Shown: positions 43,199-53,834 of the stretch, piece after piece
Numbering within the stretch: position 1 is the first letter of the stretch
Layout: every line of letters begins with the position of its first letter
Assembly: GCF_900101895.1 (NCBI RefSeq)
Contig: NZ_FMVF01000004.1
Span: 124,001 to 188,000 of the forward strand
Origin: Flavobacterium caeni
GTDB lineage: Bacteria > Bacteroidota > Bacteroidia > Flavobacteriales > Flavobacteriaceae
Length of the DNA stretch: 64,000 nucleotides
Direction of reading: 5' to 3'
Program-made: the position numbers and the translations under genes
Notes under the pieces: model-generated
Told to the model about the DNA's origin: nothing
Seen by the model: the letters and a program-made list of their open reading frames with translations, nothing else
Database searches by the model: none

Positions 43199-45043
43199 AT
43201 GTGTGGAATTGTTGGGTATATAGGACATAGGGAAGCGTATCCCATCGTCATCAAAGGATTGAAACGCCTCGAGTACAGAGGGTATGACAGCGCGGGCGTC
43301 ATGGTCTATGACGGCACCAGCGTCAAATTGTCTAAAACCAAGGGCAAGGTTTCGGACCTCGAAGCCAAGGCCAAAGAAATCACGACCACCGGAACCATCG
43401 GGATAGGGCATACGCGTTGGGCGACCCACGGGGTGCCGAACGATGTGAACTCGCACCCGCACGTTTCGAATTCGGGCGACTTGGTGATCATCCACAACGG
43501 CATCATCGAAAACTACGAGCCGCTCAAAAAAGAACTCATCAAACGCGGGTACAAATTCCACTCGGACACCGATACCGAAGTGCTCGTAAACCTGATCGAG
43601 GAAGTCCAGAAAAAGGAAAACCTCAAATTGGGCAAGGCCGTTCAGGTCGCGCTCAACCAGGTTGTCGGCGCTTATGCTATTTGCGTTTTCGACAAAAAGA
43701 AACCCGATGAAATCGTAGCGGCACGCTTGGGCAGCCCGCTCGCGATCGGCGTAGGCAAAGACGAGTTCTTCGTGGCTTCGGATGCATCGCCGTTCATCGA
43801 ATACACCTCGAATGCGATCTATCTCGAAGACGAGGAAATGGCCGTGGTTCGTTTGAACAAGCCGCTCAAAATTAGAAAAATCAAAGACGACTCGCTCGTC
43901 GACCCTTACGTACAGGAATTGCAGATGAACCTCGAGCAAATCGAGAAAGGCGGTTACGACCACTTTATGCTCAAGGAAATCTACGAACAACCGAGCGTTA
44001 TCAAGGATACCTACCGCGGTCGTTTACACGCCAACGAAGGCCTGATCCAGATGGCGGGCGTCGAGGACAACCTCGAGAAATTCCTCAATGCCGACCGTAT
44101 CTTGATCGTGGCTTGCGGAACCTCTTGGCACGCAGGCTTGGTTGCCGAATACATTTTTGAAGAATTCACACGTATTCCGGTAGAAGTAGAATACGCTTCG
44201 GAATTCAGATACAGAAACCCGATCATCAACCCGGGCGATGTGGTGATCCCGATCTCGCAATCGGGCGAAACCGCCGATACGTTGGCCGCCATCAAACTCG
44301 CCAAAGAGAAAGGCGCGTTTGTTTTTGGTGTGTGCAACGTGGTGGGCTCGTCGATCTCTCGCGAGACGCATGCGGGCGCTTATACGCACGCAGGGCCAGA
44401 AATCGGGGTGGCGTCGACCAAGGCGTTCACGACCCAAATTACCGTCCTTACGATGATTGCGTTGCGTTTGGCCAAGGCCAAAGGAACGTTGTCGAATTCT
44501 GATTTCCACCGCTATTTGCAGGAACTCGAAATCATTCCAGAAAAAGTACAGGAAGCCTTGGAAACCAATGACGTGACCAAGACGATTGCCGCCAAGTTCA
44601 AGGATTCTACGAATTGTTTGTACCTGGGCCGCGGATACAACTTCCCGGTGGCTTTGGAAGGCGCGCTCAAGTTAAAGGAGATTTCCTATATTCACGCCGA
44701 GGGTTATCCGGCAGCCGAAATGAAGCACGGCCCTATCGCGCTCATCGACGAACACATGCCGGTGATTGTCATCGCGCCAAAGCAAGGCCACTACGACAAA
44801 GTGGTGTCGAACATCCAGGAGATCAAGTCGCGCAGCGGCAAAATCATCGCGGTGGTCACCAAGGGCGATACGCAAGTACGCGAATTGGCCGATTATGTGA
44901 TCGAAATCCCAGATACTTCCGATGCGCTGTCGCCACTGTTGACTACGATTCCGTTACAGTTGTTGTCGTACCACATTGCCGTGATGCGCGGATGCAACGT
45001 AGACCAGCCGAGAAACCTGGCCAAATCGGTGACGGTAGAATAA
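43199..45043 (+). CDS. glmS: Glutamine--fructose-6-phosphate aminotransferase (isomerizing)
   Basis: The 614-residue enzyme makes glucosamine-6-phosphate for cell-wall and LPS synthesis. The N-terminal Ntn glutaminase starts MCGIVGYIGHREAYP with nucleophile Cys2, followed by RWATHGVPNDVNSHPH. Two SIS domains contain ILIVACGTSWHAG, IPISQSGETADT and YLGRGYNFPVALEGALKLKE. The end NVDQPRNLAKSVTVE is the conserved C-terminal loop. A terminator follows. Confidence 0.97.
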   Translation: MCGIVGYIGHREAYPIVIKGLKRLEYRGYDSAGVMVYDGTSVKLSKTKGKVSDLEAKAKEITTTGTIGIGHTRWATHGVPNDVNSHPHVSNSGDLVIIHNGIIENYEPLKKELIKRGYKFHSDTDTEVLVNLIEEVQKKENLKLGKAVQVALNQVVGAYAICVFDKKKPDEIVAARLGSPLAIGVGKDEFFVASDASPFIEYTSNAIYLEDEEMAVVRLNKPLKIRKIKDDSLVDPYVQELQMNLEQIEKGGYDHFMLKEIYEQPSVIKDTYRGRLHANEGLIQMAGVEDNLEKFLNADRILIVACGTSWHAGLVAEYIFEEFTRIPVEVEYASEFRYRNPIINPGDVVIPISQSGETADTLAAIKLAKEKGAFVFGVCNVVGSSISRETHAGAYTHAGPEIGVASTKAFTTQITVLTMIALRLAKAKGTLSNSDFHRYLQELEIIPEKVQEALETNDVTKTIAAKFKDSTNCLYLGRGYNFPVALEGALKLKEISYIHAEGYPAAEMKHGPIALIDEHMPVIVIAPKQGHYDKVVSNIQEIKSRSGKIIAVVTKGDTQVRELADYVIEIPDTSDALSPLLTTIPLQLLSYHIAVMRGCNVDQPRNLAKSVTVE

Positions 45044-45065
45044 GTCTTTCACGACCAAACATAGT

Positions 45066-45092
45066 AAAAGCGGGCATTGTCCCGCTTTTTTG
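45066..45092 (+). terminator. Rho-independent terminator after glmS
   Basis: AAAAGCGGG / CCCGCTTTT stem with loop CATTGT and a T-run. Confidence 0.88.
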
Positions 45093-45138
45093 TTTATATC
45101 CTGTTCGTAAATTTTGTTTTTTATGATTAATACAATTT

Positions 45139-45262
45139 TGCGCTCATTTAGTATGAGTGCATAGTATTTTTTGTAGGATTTTTTAAAATATGTTAATAAA
45201 AGTTTAAAATTATCAAATACCAAATAGTTAAAAAAGGCCGCATAATATTGCGGATTTTTAGT
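45139..45262 (+). ncRNA. Candidate small transcript: 5' hairpin and terminator-like 3' hairpin
   Basis: TGCGCTCAT / ATGAGTGCA forms a 9-bp hairpin at 45139-45161 right after a weak -7-like ATTTTG. CCGCA / TGCGG followed by ATTTTT at about 45238-45262 resembles a terminator. There is no open frame. It could equally be the leader of the TonB receptor gene. Nothing else is recognised between 45093 and 45334. Confidence 0.3.
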
Positions 45263-45334
45263 TTTACGATAACGTTTTCTTAGAATATTAAAAATATTTG
45301 TACTTTGGCATTATAAACCAATCAAATCTAACTC

Positions 45335-48160
45335 ATGAAAGTGTACTTATTTATTTTGACCTTGTTGTTTTGTGGCGTCGTACACGCGCAAACGACGGTT
45401 ACAGGTTCGGTGACGGACAACACCGGACAGCCCGTTCCCGGGGCCAACGTCAAAGTGGTCGGGGACAGCGCCGGGACAGTCACCGACGACACCGGGAAAT
45501 TCACCTTGAATACGTCGGCAACACCGCCCTTTTCGATAGAAATATCGAGCGTTGGGTATGGCACCAAGACGGCACAAGTGCAATCGAACAACCAAATGGT
45601 GAGCGTTTCGCTGACCGATCAGGAGAACAAGCTTGACGAGATTGTCGTTTCGGCTTCGCGCACACCGGAACGGGTACTCGAATCGCCGGTAACCATCGAG
45701 CGTATGAGCCAGCAAGCCATCAAGGCCACCACGGCGGCGTCTTATTACGACGGGCTCGAAAACCTCAAAGAAGTACACTTCAACACCAGCAGTTTGTCGT
45801 TCAAATCGATCAACACCCGCGGCTTCTCGACCGTGGCCAACACGCGTTTCATGCAGTTGGTAGACGGGATGGACAACTCGTCGCCGGCGCTCAACTTCGT
45901 ATTGGGTAACCTGATTGGGATCTCTGAACTCGACGTGGCCAATGTCGAATTGTTGCCGGGTGCGTCTTCGGCACTTTACGGCGCCAACGCGTTCAACGGC
46001 ATCTTGTTCATGAACAGCAAAAGCCCGTTCTTGAGCGAAGGCATCAGCACTTATGTCAAATACGGTCAAACCACGCAGGACGTGGCCGGAACCAACGATT
46101 ATTGGGATGTGGGCATCCGCGCAGCCAAGAAGTTCACCAGACATTTTGCGGCCAAAGCCAACTTTACGTTCCTCAAAGCCACCGAATGGATCGCTGCCGA
46201 TACGCGAAACGTAGAAAACAGCAACATCATCGACAACCCTGATGCCATCGGACACGCGGCCAATCTCGATTACGATGGATTGAACATCTATGGCGACGAG
46301 GCCAAAACCAACCTCAAAGGCGTCGGCCAGACGTTGGCAGCCATGGGCTTGCTCCCGAACCCGGACCTGGTCAACTTATTGCCAAGCGTAGACGTGAGCC
46401 GTACGGGTTATGCCGAAAAGGACATGAGCGACAACAAGATCCAGAACCTCAAAGCCGATTTCTCGTTGCATTTCAAGCCGTGGGACAACGATTTTGAGAT
46501 CATCCTACAGAGCAAGATCGGAACGGGCAACACCATTTATCAGGGTGCCAACCGCTACTACCTCAAGAATTTTTACATGAACCAAAACAAGATCGAACTC
46601 AAGAAAGACAATTTCTTTGTTCGGTTCTATATGACAGATGAAGATGCGGGCGACTCTTATGACATGCGTTTCGCAGGTTTGGCCGTCAACAACATGTGGA
46701 AGTCGAACAACACTTGGTTCGGCGAATATGCAGGTGCATACATCCAGTCTACTTTGGCAGGACAAACGCCGGCCGTGTCGCACATGATTGCGCGCTCGGT
46801 GGCCGATACCGGACGATTCCTCCCGGGAAGCCCTGAGTTCAAACAAGCCTTGGCGGCGGCCAGCGACGACCCGAACCTGCAAACGGGTTCCAAGTTCATC
46901 GACCAATCGCAACTGTGGCATGGCGACGCCAACTACAATTTCAAGAACGAGATCAAGTTTGCCGAAATCCAGGTGGGCGGTTCTTGGCGACAATACATCA
47001 TGGACTCGCAAGGCACGATCTTTACCGATTTCGACGGCCCGCTCAAATATGAAGAGTACGGTGCCTATGCACAATTGGTCAAGAAATTCATGGCCGAGGA
47101 GCGACTCAAACTGACCGCTTCGGTACGTTACGACAAAAGCCAGAACTTTGACGGATTCTTCTCTCCGCGTGTCGCGTTGGGCTATGCGGCAGGATCGAAC
47201 AAACAGCACAACTTCCGCTTGTCTTACCAAACAGGTTTCAGGAACCCGACCACGCAAGACCAGTACATCGGACTCGATTTGGGCCCGACGGTTTATGCCT
47301 TGATCGGTTCGGCGCCGGACAACCTGTCGCGTTACACCGAAGTTCGTCAGGTAAGCCAGGCCGGTATAGATGCTGGTCAACCCACAGAGGTGACACTCGA
47401 TGGTAATTTGGCCTACAACAACTCTTACAGCGTCCAATCGGTAAGGGAGTTCCGTAACTCGGGCGATGCCAGCGTTTTGAGAAAAGCCAATTTCGACCTC
47501 GTCAAGCCAGAGCGCGTACAAGCGTTTGAAGTGGGTTACCGTTCGGTGATCAACAACGATTTGTCGGTCGACATCAGCGGATACTACAACATCTACAACG
47601 ACTTCCTGAACCAGGTGCGCGTCTTGACGCCATTGTACGGAACCGTCGGTACACAAACGGGTGCCGAAGCGGTTTCGAGAGGCGATTTGCGTACGTTCCA
47701 GATTTACACCAACACAGGTGCTACCGTGACCTCGTTTGGTATCGGAATCGGTTTGTCTAAAAAGATCTACCGCAACTTCGAGTTGGGTGTCAACTACAAC
47801 CACGCGCAGTTTGAATTTGACGAAACCGAGGACCCTGATTTCATCCCGGGCTTCAACACGCCAGAGCACCGTTTCAAGGCGATGTTGGGCAACGATTCGG
47901 TCGTCAAGACGGCCAAGTTCCAATTGGGCTTCAACACCAACGTGCGTTGGAGCGACGAATACTTGTGGCAATCGACTTTCGCCGAAGGCATGATTCCAGA
48001 AGTGACGGTATTCGATGCGCAAATCACCATGGGCTTCCCGACGCTCAAGTCGGTACTCAAAGTGGGCGGCAACAACCTTTTCGGAGAAGACTACCTGCAG
48101 GTGGTGGGTGCCGGAAGGATCGGACAACAGTGGTTTGTAGGACTCACCATCAACCCTTAA
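45335..48160 (+). CDS. TonB-dependent outer-membrane receptor with carboxypeptidase-regulatory-like domain
   Basis: The 941-residue protein has a signal peptide (MKVYLFILTLLFCGVVHAQ). A CarboxypepD_reg-like beta-sandwich follows (TVTGSVTDNTGQPVPGANVKV). The plug domain is around ESPVTIERMSQQAIK to NVELLPGASSALYGANAFNG, then comes a 22-strand barrel ending GRIGQQWFVGLTINP with the terminal aromatic pattern. It imports a ligand with TonB energy. The next gene, a GDSL lipoprotein, starts 10 bp later, so the ligand may be an ester or a lipid. A near-match promoter TACTTTGG lies about 33 bp upstream. Confidence 0.92.
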   Translation: MKVYLFILTLLFCGVVHAQTTVTGSVTDNTGQPVPGANVKVVGDSAGTVTDDTGKFTLNTSATPPFSIEISSVGYGTKTAQVQSNNQMVSVSLTDQENKLDEIVVSASRTPERVLESPVTIERMSQQAIKATTAASYYDGLENLKEVHFNTSSLSFKSINTRGFSTVANTRFMQLVDGMDNSSPALNFVLGNLIGISELDVANVELLPGASSALYGANAFNGILFMNSKSPFLSEGISTYVKYGQTTQDVAGTNDYWDVGIRAAKKFTRHFAAKANFTFLKATEWIAADTRNVENSNIIDNPDAIGHAANLDYDGLNIYGDEAKTNLKGVGQTLAAMGLLPNPDLVNLLPSVDVSRTGYAEKDMSDNKIQNLKADFSLHFKPWDNDFEIILQSKIGTGNTIYQGANRYYLKNFYMNQNKIELKKDNFFVRFYMTDEDAGDSYDMRFAGLAVNNMWKSNNTWFGEYAGAYIQSTLAGQTPAVSHMIARSVADTGRFLPGSPEFKQALAAASDDPNLQTGSKFIDQSQLWHGDANYNFKNEIKFAEIQVGGSWRQYIMDSQGTIFTDFDGPLKYEEYGAYAQLVKKFMAEERLKLTASVRYDKSQNFDGFFSPRVALGYAAGSNKQHNFRLSYQTGFRNPTTQDQYIGLDLGPTVYALIGSAPDNLSRYTEVRQVSQAGIDAGQPTEVTLDGNLAYNNSYSVQSVREFRNSGDASVLRKANFDLVKPERVQAFEVGYRSVINNDLSVDISGYYNIYNDFLNQVRVLTPLYGTVGTQTGAEAVSRGDLRTFQIYTNTGATVTSFGIGIGLSKKIYRNFELGVNYNHAQFEFDETEDPDFIPGFNTPEHRFKAMLGNDSVVKTAKFQLGFNTNVRWSDEYLWQSTFAEGMIPEVTVFDAQITMGFPTLKSVLKVGGNNLFGEDYLQVVGAGRIGQQWFVGLTINP

Positions 48161-48170
48161 TCGTTTTACA

Positions 48171-49643
48171 ATGAAAAATAACAATATCATGATCAGAAAT
48201 TTCAAATGGTTGTTGGTGGCATCGCTGGCCTTTACAGCCTGTAGTGACGACGACGAAACGACCATCGCGCCAGAGGTCATCACTTCTGGGCAAGCCGACT
48301 TTTCGAACTATGTGGCGCTTGGCGACTCGTTCGCGGCGGGCTACAGCGACAACGCACTGTTTGTGATGGGGCAACAAAATGCCTACACCAGCATACTCGC
48401 CCAGCAATTCATGCTCGCGGGCGGTGGCGAATTCAATATCCCGCTCATGGCCGACAACATTGGCGGCTTCAGCTCGGGTGGGGTTCAAGTCCCGCAATTC
48501 CCGACACGCCTCTGGTTCAATGCCGATACTTCTACACCGTTGAATGTCGACGGGCCTACCACAACCGGCCTGACCGATCACCTGACCGGATCGTTCAACA
48601 ACATGGGTATTCCCGGTGCCAAGAGTTTCCATCTGGTGACCCCGGGTTATGCGACGCTCAATCCTTATTTCGGACGTTTTGCATCGTCGACCTCCACCAC
48701 CGTCGTGGCCGATGCCGTGGCGCAAGGCCCTTCGTTCTTTTCTTTGTGGATAGGCGGTAACGACGTGTTGTCGTATGCGACTTCGGGCGGTATCGGGACC
48801 AACCAAACGGGCAACCTCGATCCGTCGACCTATGGCGGAAACGACATCACCGACCCGAACGTATTTGCGAACGTTTACTCAAACATTGTCAATGGCTTGA
48901 CTTCTGGCGGTGCCAAAGGTGTTGTCGCCAACCTTCCGTATGTCAATGCATTACCTTATTTTACGGCAGTTCCATACAACCCAGTTCCGCTTGATGCGCA
49001 ATCGGTGGCCTTGCTCACCGCGGCTTATGCGCAATACAACGACGCATTGCAATTGGCCGCCTCCATGGGAGCCATCACCGCAGCCGAAGCCAAGAGAAGA
49101 ACCATCACGTTTCACGTCGGCGAAGAGAATCCGGTGGTAATCGTAGACAGCTACCTGACCAACCTGAGCGGTTTGGGCATCCCGTCTTACCGTCAGGCCA
49201 CGGCCGATGATTTGATTGTTTTGCCGGCCAGGAGCTTTATCGGAACACTGGTGGGCGGCAACGCGCAGGCCATTAACGGCGTGTCGGTGCCTTTGGCCGA
49301 CAACTGGGTGCTGACCGTTGATGAAGTCAACGAGGTGCGCATTGCAACGGATTCGTACAACGCAACCATTCAGTCTATAGCCGCCTCAAAAGGTTTGGCG
49401 TTTGTCGATGCCAAGGCCATCATGGAAGATTTGCTCGACGGCGGCATCGTTCGTAACGGCTATACCATGAAGACCGATTATGTCACAGGCGGTATGTTCT
49501 CGCTCGACGGTGTACACCCAAGCCCGAGAGGTTACGCGCTTATCGCCAATTTCTTTGCAGCGGCCGTCAACGCGACGTATGGGTCAAATTTACCCGATGT
49601 AGACCTGACCGATTACAGGATTCTGTATCCGAAGCAGCTTTAA
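48171..49643 (+). CDS. SGNH/GDSL-type esterase lipoprotein
   Basis: The 490-residue protein has a lipoprotein signal ending LAFTAC (Cys24). Block I of the GDSL fold is YVALGDSFAAGYSD (nucleophile Ser), block III is LWIGGNDVLSYA and block V is FSLDGVHPSPRGYALIA with the catalytic Asp and His. It hydrolyses an ester, probably at the cell surface or in the outer-membrane periplasmic leaflet. It forms a pair with the TonB receptor. An alternative start at 48189 keeps the signal intact. Confidence 0.9.
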   Translation: MKNNNIMIRNFKWLLVASLAFTACSDDDETTIAPEVITSGQADFSNYVALGDSFAAGYSDNALFVMGQQNAYTSILAQQFMLAGGGEFNIPLMADNIGGFSSGGVQVPQFPTRLWFNADTSTPLNVDGPTTTGLTDHLTGSFNNMGIPGAKSFHLVTPGYATLNPYFGRFASSTSTTVVADAVAQGPSFFSLWIGGNDVLSYATSGGIGTNQTGNLDPSTYGGNDITDPNVFANVYSNIVNGLTSGGAKGVVANLPYVNALPYFTAVPYNPVPLDAQSVALLTAAYAQYNDALQLAASMGAITAAEAKRRTITFHVGEENPVVIVDSYLTNLSGLGIPSYRQATADDLIVLPARSFIGTLVGGNAQAINGVSVPLADNWVLTVDEVNEVRIATDSYNATIQSIAASKGLAFVDAKAIMEDLLDGGIVRNGYTMKTDYVTGGMFSLDGVHPSPRGYALIANFFAAAVNATYGSNLPDVDLTDYRILYPKQL

Positions 49644-49664
49644 GAAAAGCCATCACCATAAGAC

Positions 49665-49699
49665 CATCCGCTCCGGTATTTCGGGGCGGATGTTTTTTT
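49665..49699 (+). terminator. Rho-independent terminator
   Basis: CATCCGC / GCGGATG stem followed by TTTTTT, 22 bp after the GDSL stop. Confidence 0.85.
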
Positions 49700-49774
49700 A
49701 CGCACTATTTTAAGCGACGGAACGGGCTTGCAAACAATACCGTAAAAAACAGTTATTTTTTTCTCGAAAAATTA

Positions 49775-49804
49775 TTGGTTTTCTATTTTTATGGATTATC
49801 TTTG
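49775..49804 (+). promoter_or_regulatory. Consensus promoter of atpD (TTG-N19-TATCTTTG)
   Basis: TTG at 49775-49777 and TATCTTTG at 49797-49804 with the ideal 19-bp spacing, about 73 bp before the atpD ATG, which leaves a leader of roughly 65 nt. Confidence 0.8.
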
Positions 49805-49874
49805 CGCTCGGAAAAAAGAGCCTTTTGGGGCTGGTTTGTTTCCAAACTTAAATCGCTATTTAATAAATACATAA

Positions 49875-51386
<1,512 letters not shown>

Positions 51387-51388
51387 TA

Positions 51389-51459
51389 TTATTTTGAATG
51401 ATGAATTTTAAATTTTGAATTAATTTATAATTTATCATTTAAAATTTAAAATAATAAAC
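51389..51459. repeat. AT-only imperfect palindrome between atpD and atpC
   Basis: About 70 bp of almost pure A/T with arms beginning TATTATTTT and ending AAAATAATA. The inner segments (AATTTTAAATTTTGAAT and CATTTAAAATTTAAAAT) also pair. It contrasts sharply with the GC-rich genes on both sides. Confidence 0.55.
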
Positions 51460-51741
51460 ATGACTTTAGAAATAGTTTCACCCGAAGCCACCCTGTTCTC
51501 CGGAACGGTAACTTCAGTTAGTCTTCCCGGTGTCGACGGAAGCTTCCAGATATTGAACCACCATGCGCCCATCGTTTCGATACTCAAGGCCGGTGTGATC
51601 AAGATCGGAGCCGACAGTTTTGCGTTCAGCAAAGAAGCCGCGCCCAAGTTCTCCAAAGTAGACGAGAAGAACTACACGCTCGCCATCAACTCGGGAACCA
51701 TCGAGATGAACGACAACAAAGCAATCGTATTGGTCGATTAA
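51460..51741 (+). CDS. atpC: F1F0 ATP synthase subunit epsilon (short form)
   Basis: The 93-residue protein comprises only the N-terminal beta-sandwich domain: MTLEIVSPEATLFSGTV, SVSLPGVDGSFQILNHHAPIVSIL and AINSGTIEMNDNKAIVLVD. The C-terminal helical hairpin that inhibits ATP hydrolysis in many bacteria is absent, which is usual for Bacteroidota. It couples rotation of the central stalk to the c-ring. It is separated from atpD by an AT-rich palindrome. Confidence 0.93.
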   Translation: MTLEIVSPEATLFSGTVTSVSLPGVDGSFQILNHHAPIVSILKAGVIKIGADSFAFSKEAAPKFSKVDEKNYTLAINSGTIEMNDNKAIVLVD

Positions 51742-51762
51742 GGCCGATTCGCAAATAGCATT

Positions 51763-51793
51763 AAAAGCCCGGCATTTGTCGGGCTTTTTTTTT
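51763..51793 (+). terminator. Rho-independent terminator after atpC
   Basis: AAAAGCCCG / CGGGCTTTT stem with a T9 tail, 21 bp after the stop. Confidence 0.88.
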
Positions 51794-52155
51794 ACCACAA
51801 AGGGCGCAAAGTTTCCGCAAAGTTTGAAAAGGCTTTGTGCGCTTTGCGAAACCTTTGATTTCTCTTCGGTTAAATTTTAGGAGCGTTATTTTTTACCACA
51901 AAGGGCGCAGCGTTTCCGCAAAGTCTGAAGGGCTTTGTGCGCTTTGCGAAACCTTTGATTTCTTTGCGGTTAAATTTTAGGTGCGTTATTTTTTACCACA
52001 AAGGGCGCAAAGTTTCTGCAAAGTTTGAAAGCTTCGTGCGCTTTGCGTGGCCTTTGATTCCTTTGCGGTTAAATTTTCGGAGCGTTATTTTTTACCACAA
52101 AAGGCGCAAAGTTTCCGCAAAGTTTAAAAACCTTTGATTTCTTTACGGTTAAATT
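51794..52155 (+). repeat. Four tandem ~100-bp repeats
   Basis: Units start ACCACAAAGGGCGCA at 51794, 51895, 51995 and 52094 (spacing 101, 100, 99). Each contains CGCAAAGT, GCTTTGTGCGCTTTGCG and CGGTTAAATTTT; the last is shortened internally. Frames across it (for example 51937-52137) are products of the repeat. The non-coding gap 51742-52361 holds the atpC terminator, these repeats, dispersed repeat copy 5 and a promoter. Confidence 0.85.
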
Positions 52156-52159
52156 TTTT

Positions 52160-52244
52160 GGAGCTGTTTCCCGCTTTCGGCAGTCGCTTTTTGCTGCGCG
52201 GGCTCCGCAAAAGAGCTCCGACAATGCCTCAATCGGGGCTAGGG
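52160..52244 (+). repeat. Dispersed hairpin repeat, copy 5
   Basis: It opens GGAGCTGTTTCCCGCTTTC, then CTTTTTGC, GCAAAAGAG and closes CTCAATCGGGGCTAGGG. It directly follows the tandem repeats; its stem is weaker than in other copies. Confidence 0.7.
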
Positions 52245-52332
52245 AACCTACCACCATAGAACTTTTGTGGTAAACAGTAAAATCTAAGCTTTTTTTAAGA
52301 GTTTCAATCGTATTATTTAGAATGATTCTGCG

Positions 52333-52340
52333 TAGTTTTG
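52333..52340 (+). promoter_or_regulatory. -7 box TAGTTTTG
   Basis: Exact TAnnTTTG match. It overlaps an in-frame start codon at 52338, so translation must begin at the ATG at 52362, 22 bp downstream of the box. Confidence 0.65.
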
Positions 52341-52361
52341 CATCATTCCAAAACCAATCAC

Positions 52362-53834
52362 ATGAACACCAGATATTACATCCTTTTTGCCTTCTTTTTT
52401 GTACTGGGTGCGCAGGCCCAAAACGTTTTCTTGGACCGTGCCTACTGGAAAGCGGCGCCTACCGTAACAACCGTTAAAGCCGACATCAAAAAAGGCAATA
52501 ATCCGGTCGAGCTCAACAGCAATGCTTTCGACGCGACCGTGTACGCCATCATCGAAAATGCGCCAGACGCTACCGTCAAGTTCCTGCTCGACCAGCCCGG
52601 CAACGATGTCAACAAAATCACGCACGACGGCCGTACCTACATTTTTTGGGCCGCCTATAAAGGCAACACCGAATTGATGCAATACCTGCAAAAGCGCGGC
52701 GCGAAAACCGACATCATCGAAGACCACGGCTACACCATAGCCAATTTTGCGGCGTCTACCGGCCAAGCCAACACCAAGGTTTATGAACTGTGTGTCGACT
52801 ATGGCGCCAAGCTTCAAAAAGACCTCGACCATGAAGGTGCCAATGCACTTTTACTGTCGGCCGCCAACGCCAAGGACCTTTCGCTGATCGATTATTTTCT
52901 AAATAAAGGCGTCGATCTCAAAAGCACGGATGCCCACGGAAGCGGGCTCCTGGATTATGCGGCCAAGGCAGGGAGTCAAAAGGTCATGGAGGCGTTGCTG
53001 GCTAAAGGACTGCATTTTTCGGACAACGCCATGATTATGGCTGCGCAAGGCACACGTGCCAACACCAACACGCTTGAGACTTATAAGTTTTTGGAAAGCA
53101 AAGGAGCCAACACCAAAGCGGTATCGGCAAGCGGTGATAATCCGTTACATTTTATCGTACGCAAAGAAAACCAATCCGAGATCGTTCAGTACTTTTTGTC
53201 TAAGGAAGTCGACGTTAATCAAGCCAACAAAGACGGGAATACAGTGTTCATGAACGCCGCGCGTTCATCGGATCTTGCGGTAGTCGATCTTTTGGCGGGC
53301 AAAACCAAAAACGTCAATGCCCTCAATGCCAAGGGACAATCGGCGCTGGCATTGGCCGTGCAAAATAATTCGGTCGAAGTTGTGTCGTTTTTGCTCGAGA
53401 AAGGAGCAGATGTAAATGTATCGGACAAAGACGGCAACGGACTCACCTATTATTTGGCGCAATCGTACAACGCCAAGAAGTCCGAGGAATTCGAAGCCAA
53501 GGTCCAGAAGTTGGAGGCCAAGGGGTTTTCGCTTGCCGAGCCGCAGAAAAACGGGAATACACTGTACCACTTTGCCGTTGCTAAGGATGATTTGGACTTG
53601 GCAGCACGCGCGCAGTCGCTCAAGATCGATATCAACCAAAAGAACAAGGAAGGATTGACCGCGTTGCACAAGGCCGCGATGACCGCCAAAAACGACAAGT
53701 TTATGAAGTTCCTGATCGAAAGCGGCGCCCAAACATCGGCCAAAACCGACATGGATGAAACCGCCTTTGAGTTGGCAGGTGAAAATGAACTTCTTAAAAA
53801 GAACAATGTTTCGATAGACTTTTTGAAAGCATGA
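52362..53834 (+). CDS. Exported ankyrin-repeat protein
   Basis: The 490-residue protein has a signal peptide (MNTRYYILFAFFFVLGAQAQ), then about a dozen ankyrin repeats. Clear units include DGRTYIFWAAYKGNTELMQY, SGDNPLHFIVRKENQSEIVQ, DGNTVFMNAARSSDLAVVDL and EGLTALHKAAMTAKNDKFMK. Ankyrin proteins bind partner proteins; this one works in the periplasm. The stop overlaps the DUF2271 start (ATGA), and a PepSY-flavoreductase follows, so it is probably a scaffold or chaperone for that redox system. Confidence 0.88.
   Translation: MNTRYYILFAFFFVLGAQAQNVFLDRAYWKAAPTVTTVKADIKKGNNPVELNSNAFDATVYAIIENAPDATVKFLLDQPGNDVNKITHDGRTYIFWAAYKGNTELMQYLQKRGAKTDIIEDHGYTIANFAASTGQANTKVYELCVDYGAKLQKDLDHEGANALLLSAANAKDLSLIDYFLNKGVDLKSTDAHGSGLLDYAAKAGSQKVMEALLAKGLHFSDNAMIMAAQGTRANTNTLETYKFLESKGANTKAVSASGDNPLHFIVRKENQSEIVQYFLSKEVDVNQANKDGNTVFMNAARSSDLAVVDLLAGKTKNVNALNAKGQSALALAVQNNSVEVVSFLLEKGADVNVSDKDGNGLTYYLAQSYNAKKSEEFEAKVQKLEAKGFSLAEPQKNGNTLYHFAVAKDDLDLAARAQSLKIDINQKNKEGLTALHKAAMTAKNDKFMKFLIESGAQTSAKTDMDETAFELAGENELLKKNNVSIDFLKA

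Noticed and set aside
46505..48283. 592-codon minus-strand frame opposite the TonB receptor
   Set aside because: Antisense shadow of a well-supported receptor gene; no domains or signal.
51937..52137. 66-codon frame with an internal repeat
   Set aside because: The protein repeat simply reflects the ~100-bp tandem DNA repeats; no start context.
51794..52155. Regular ~100-bp repeats as a CRISPR array
   Set aside because: The whole unit repeats, with no unique spacers; there are no cas genes in the window.
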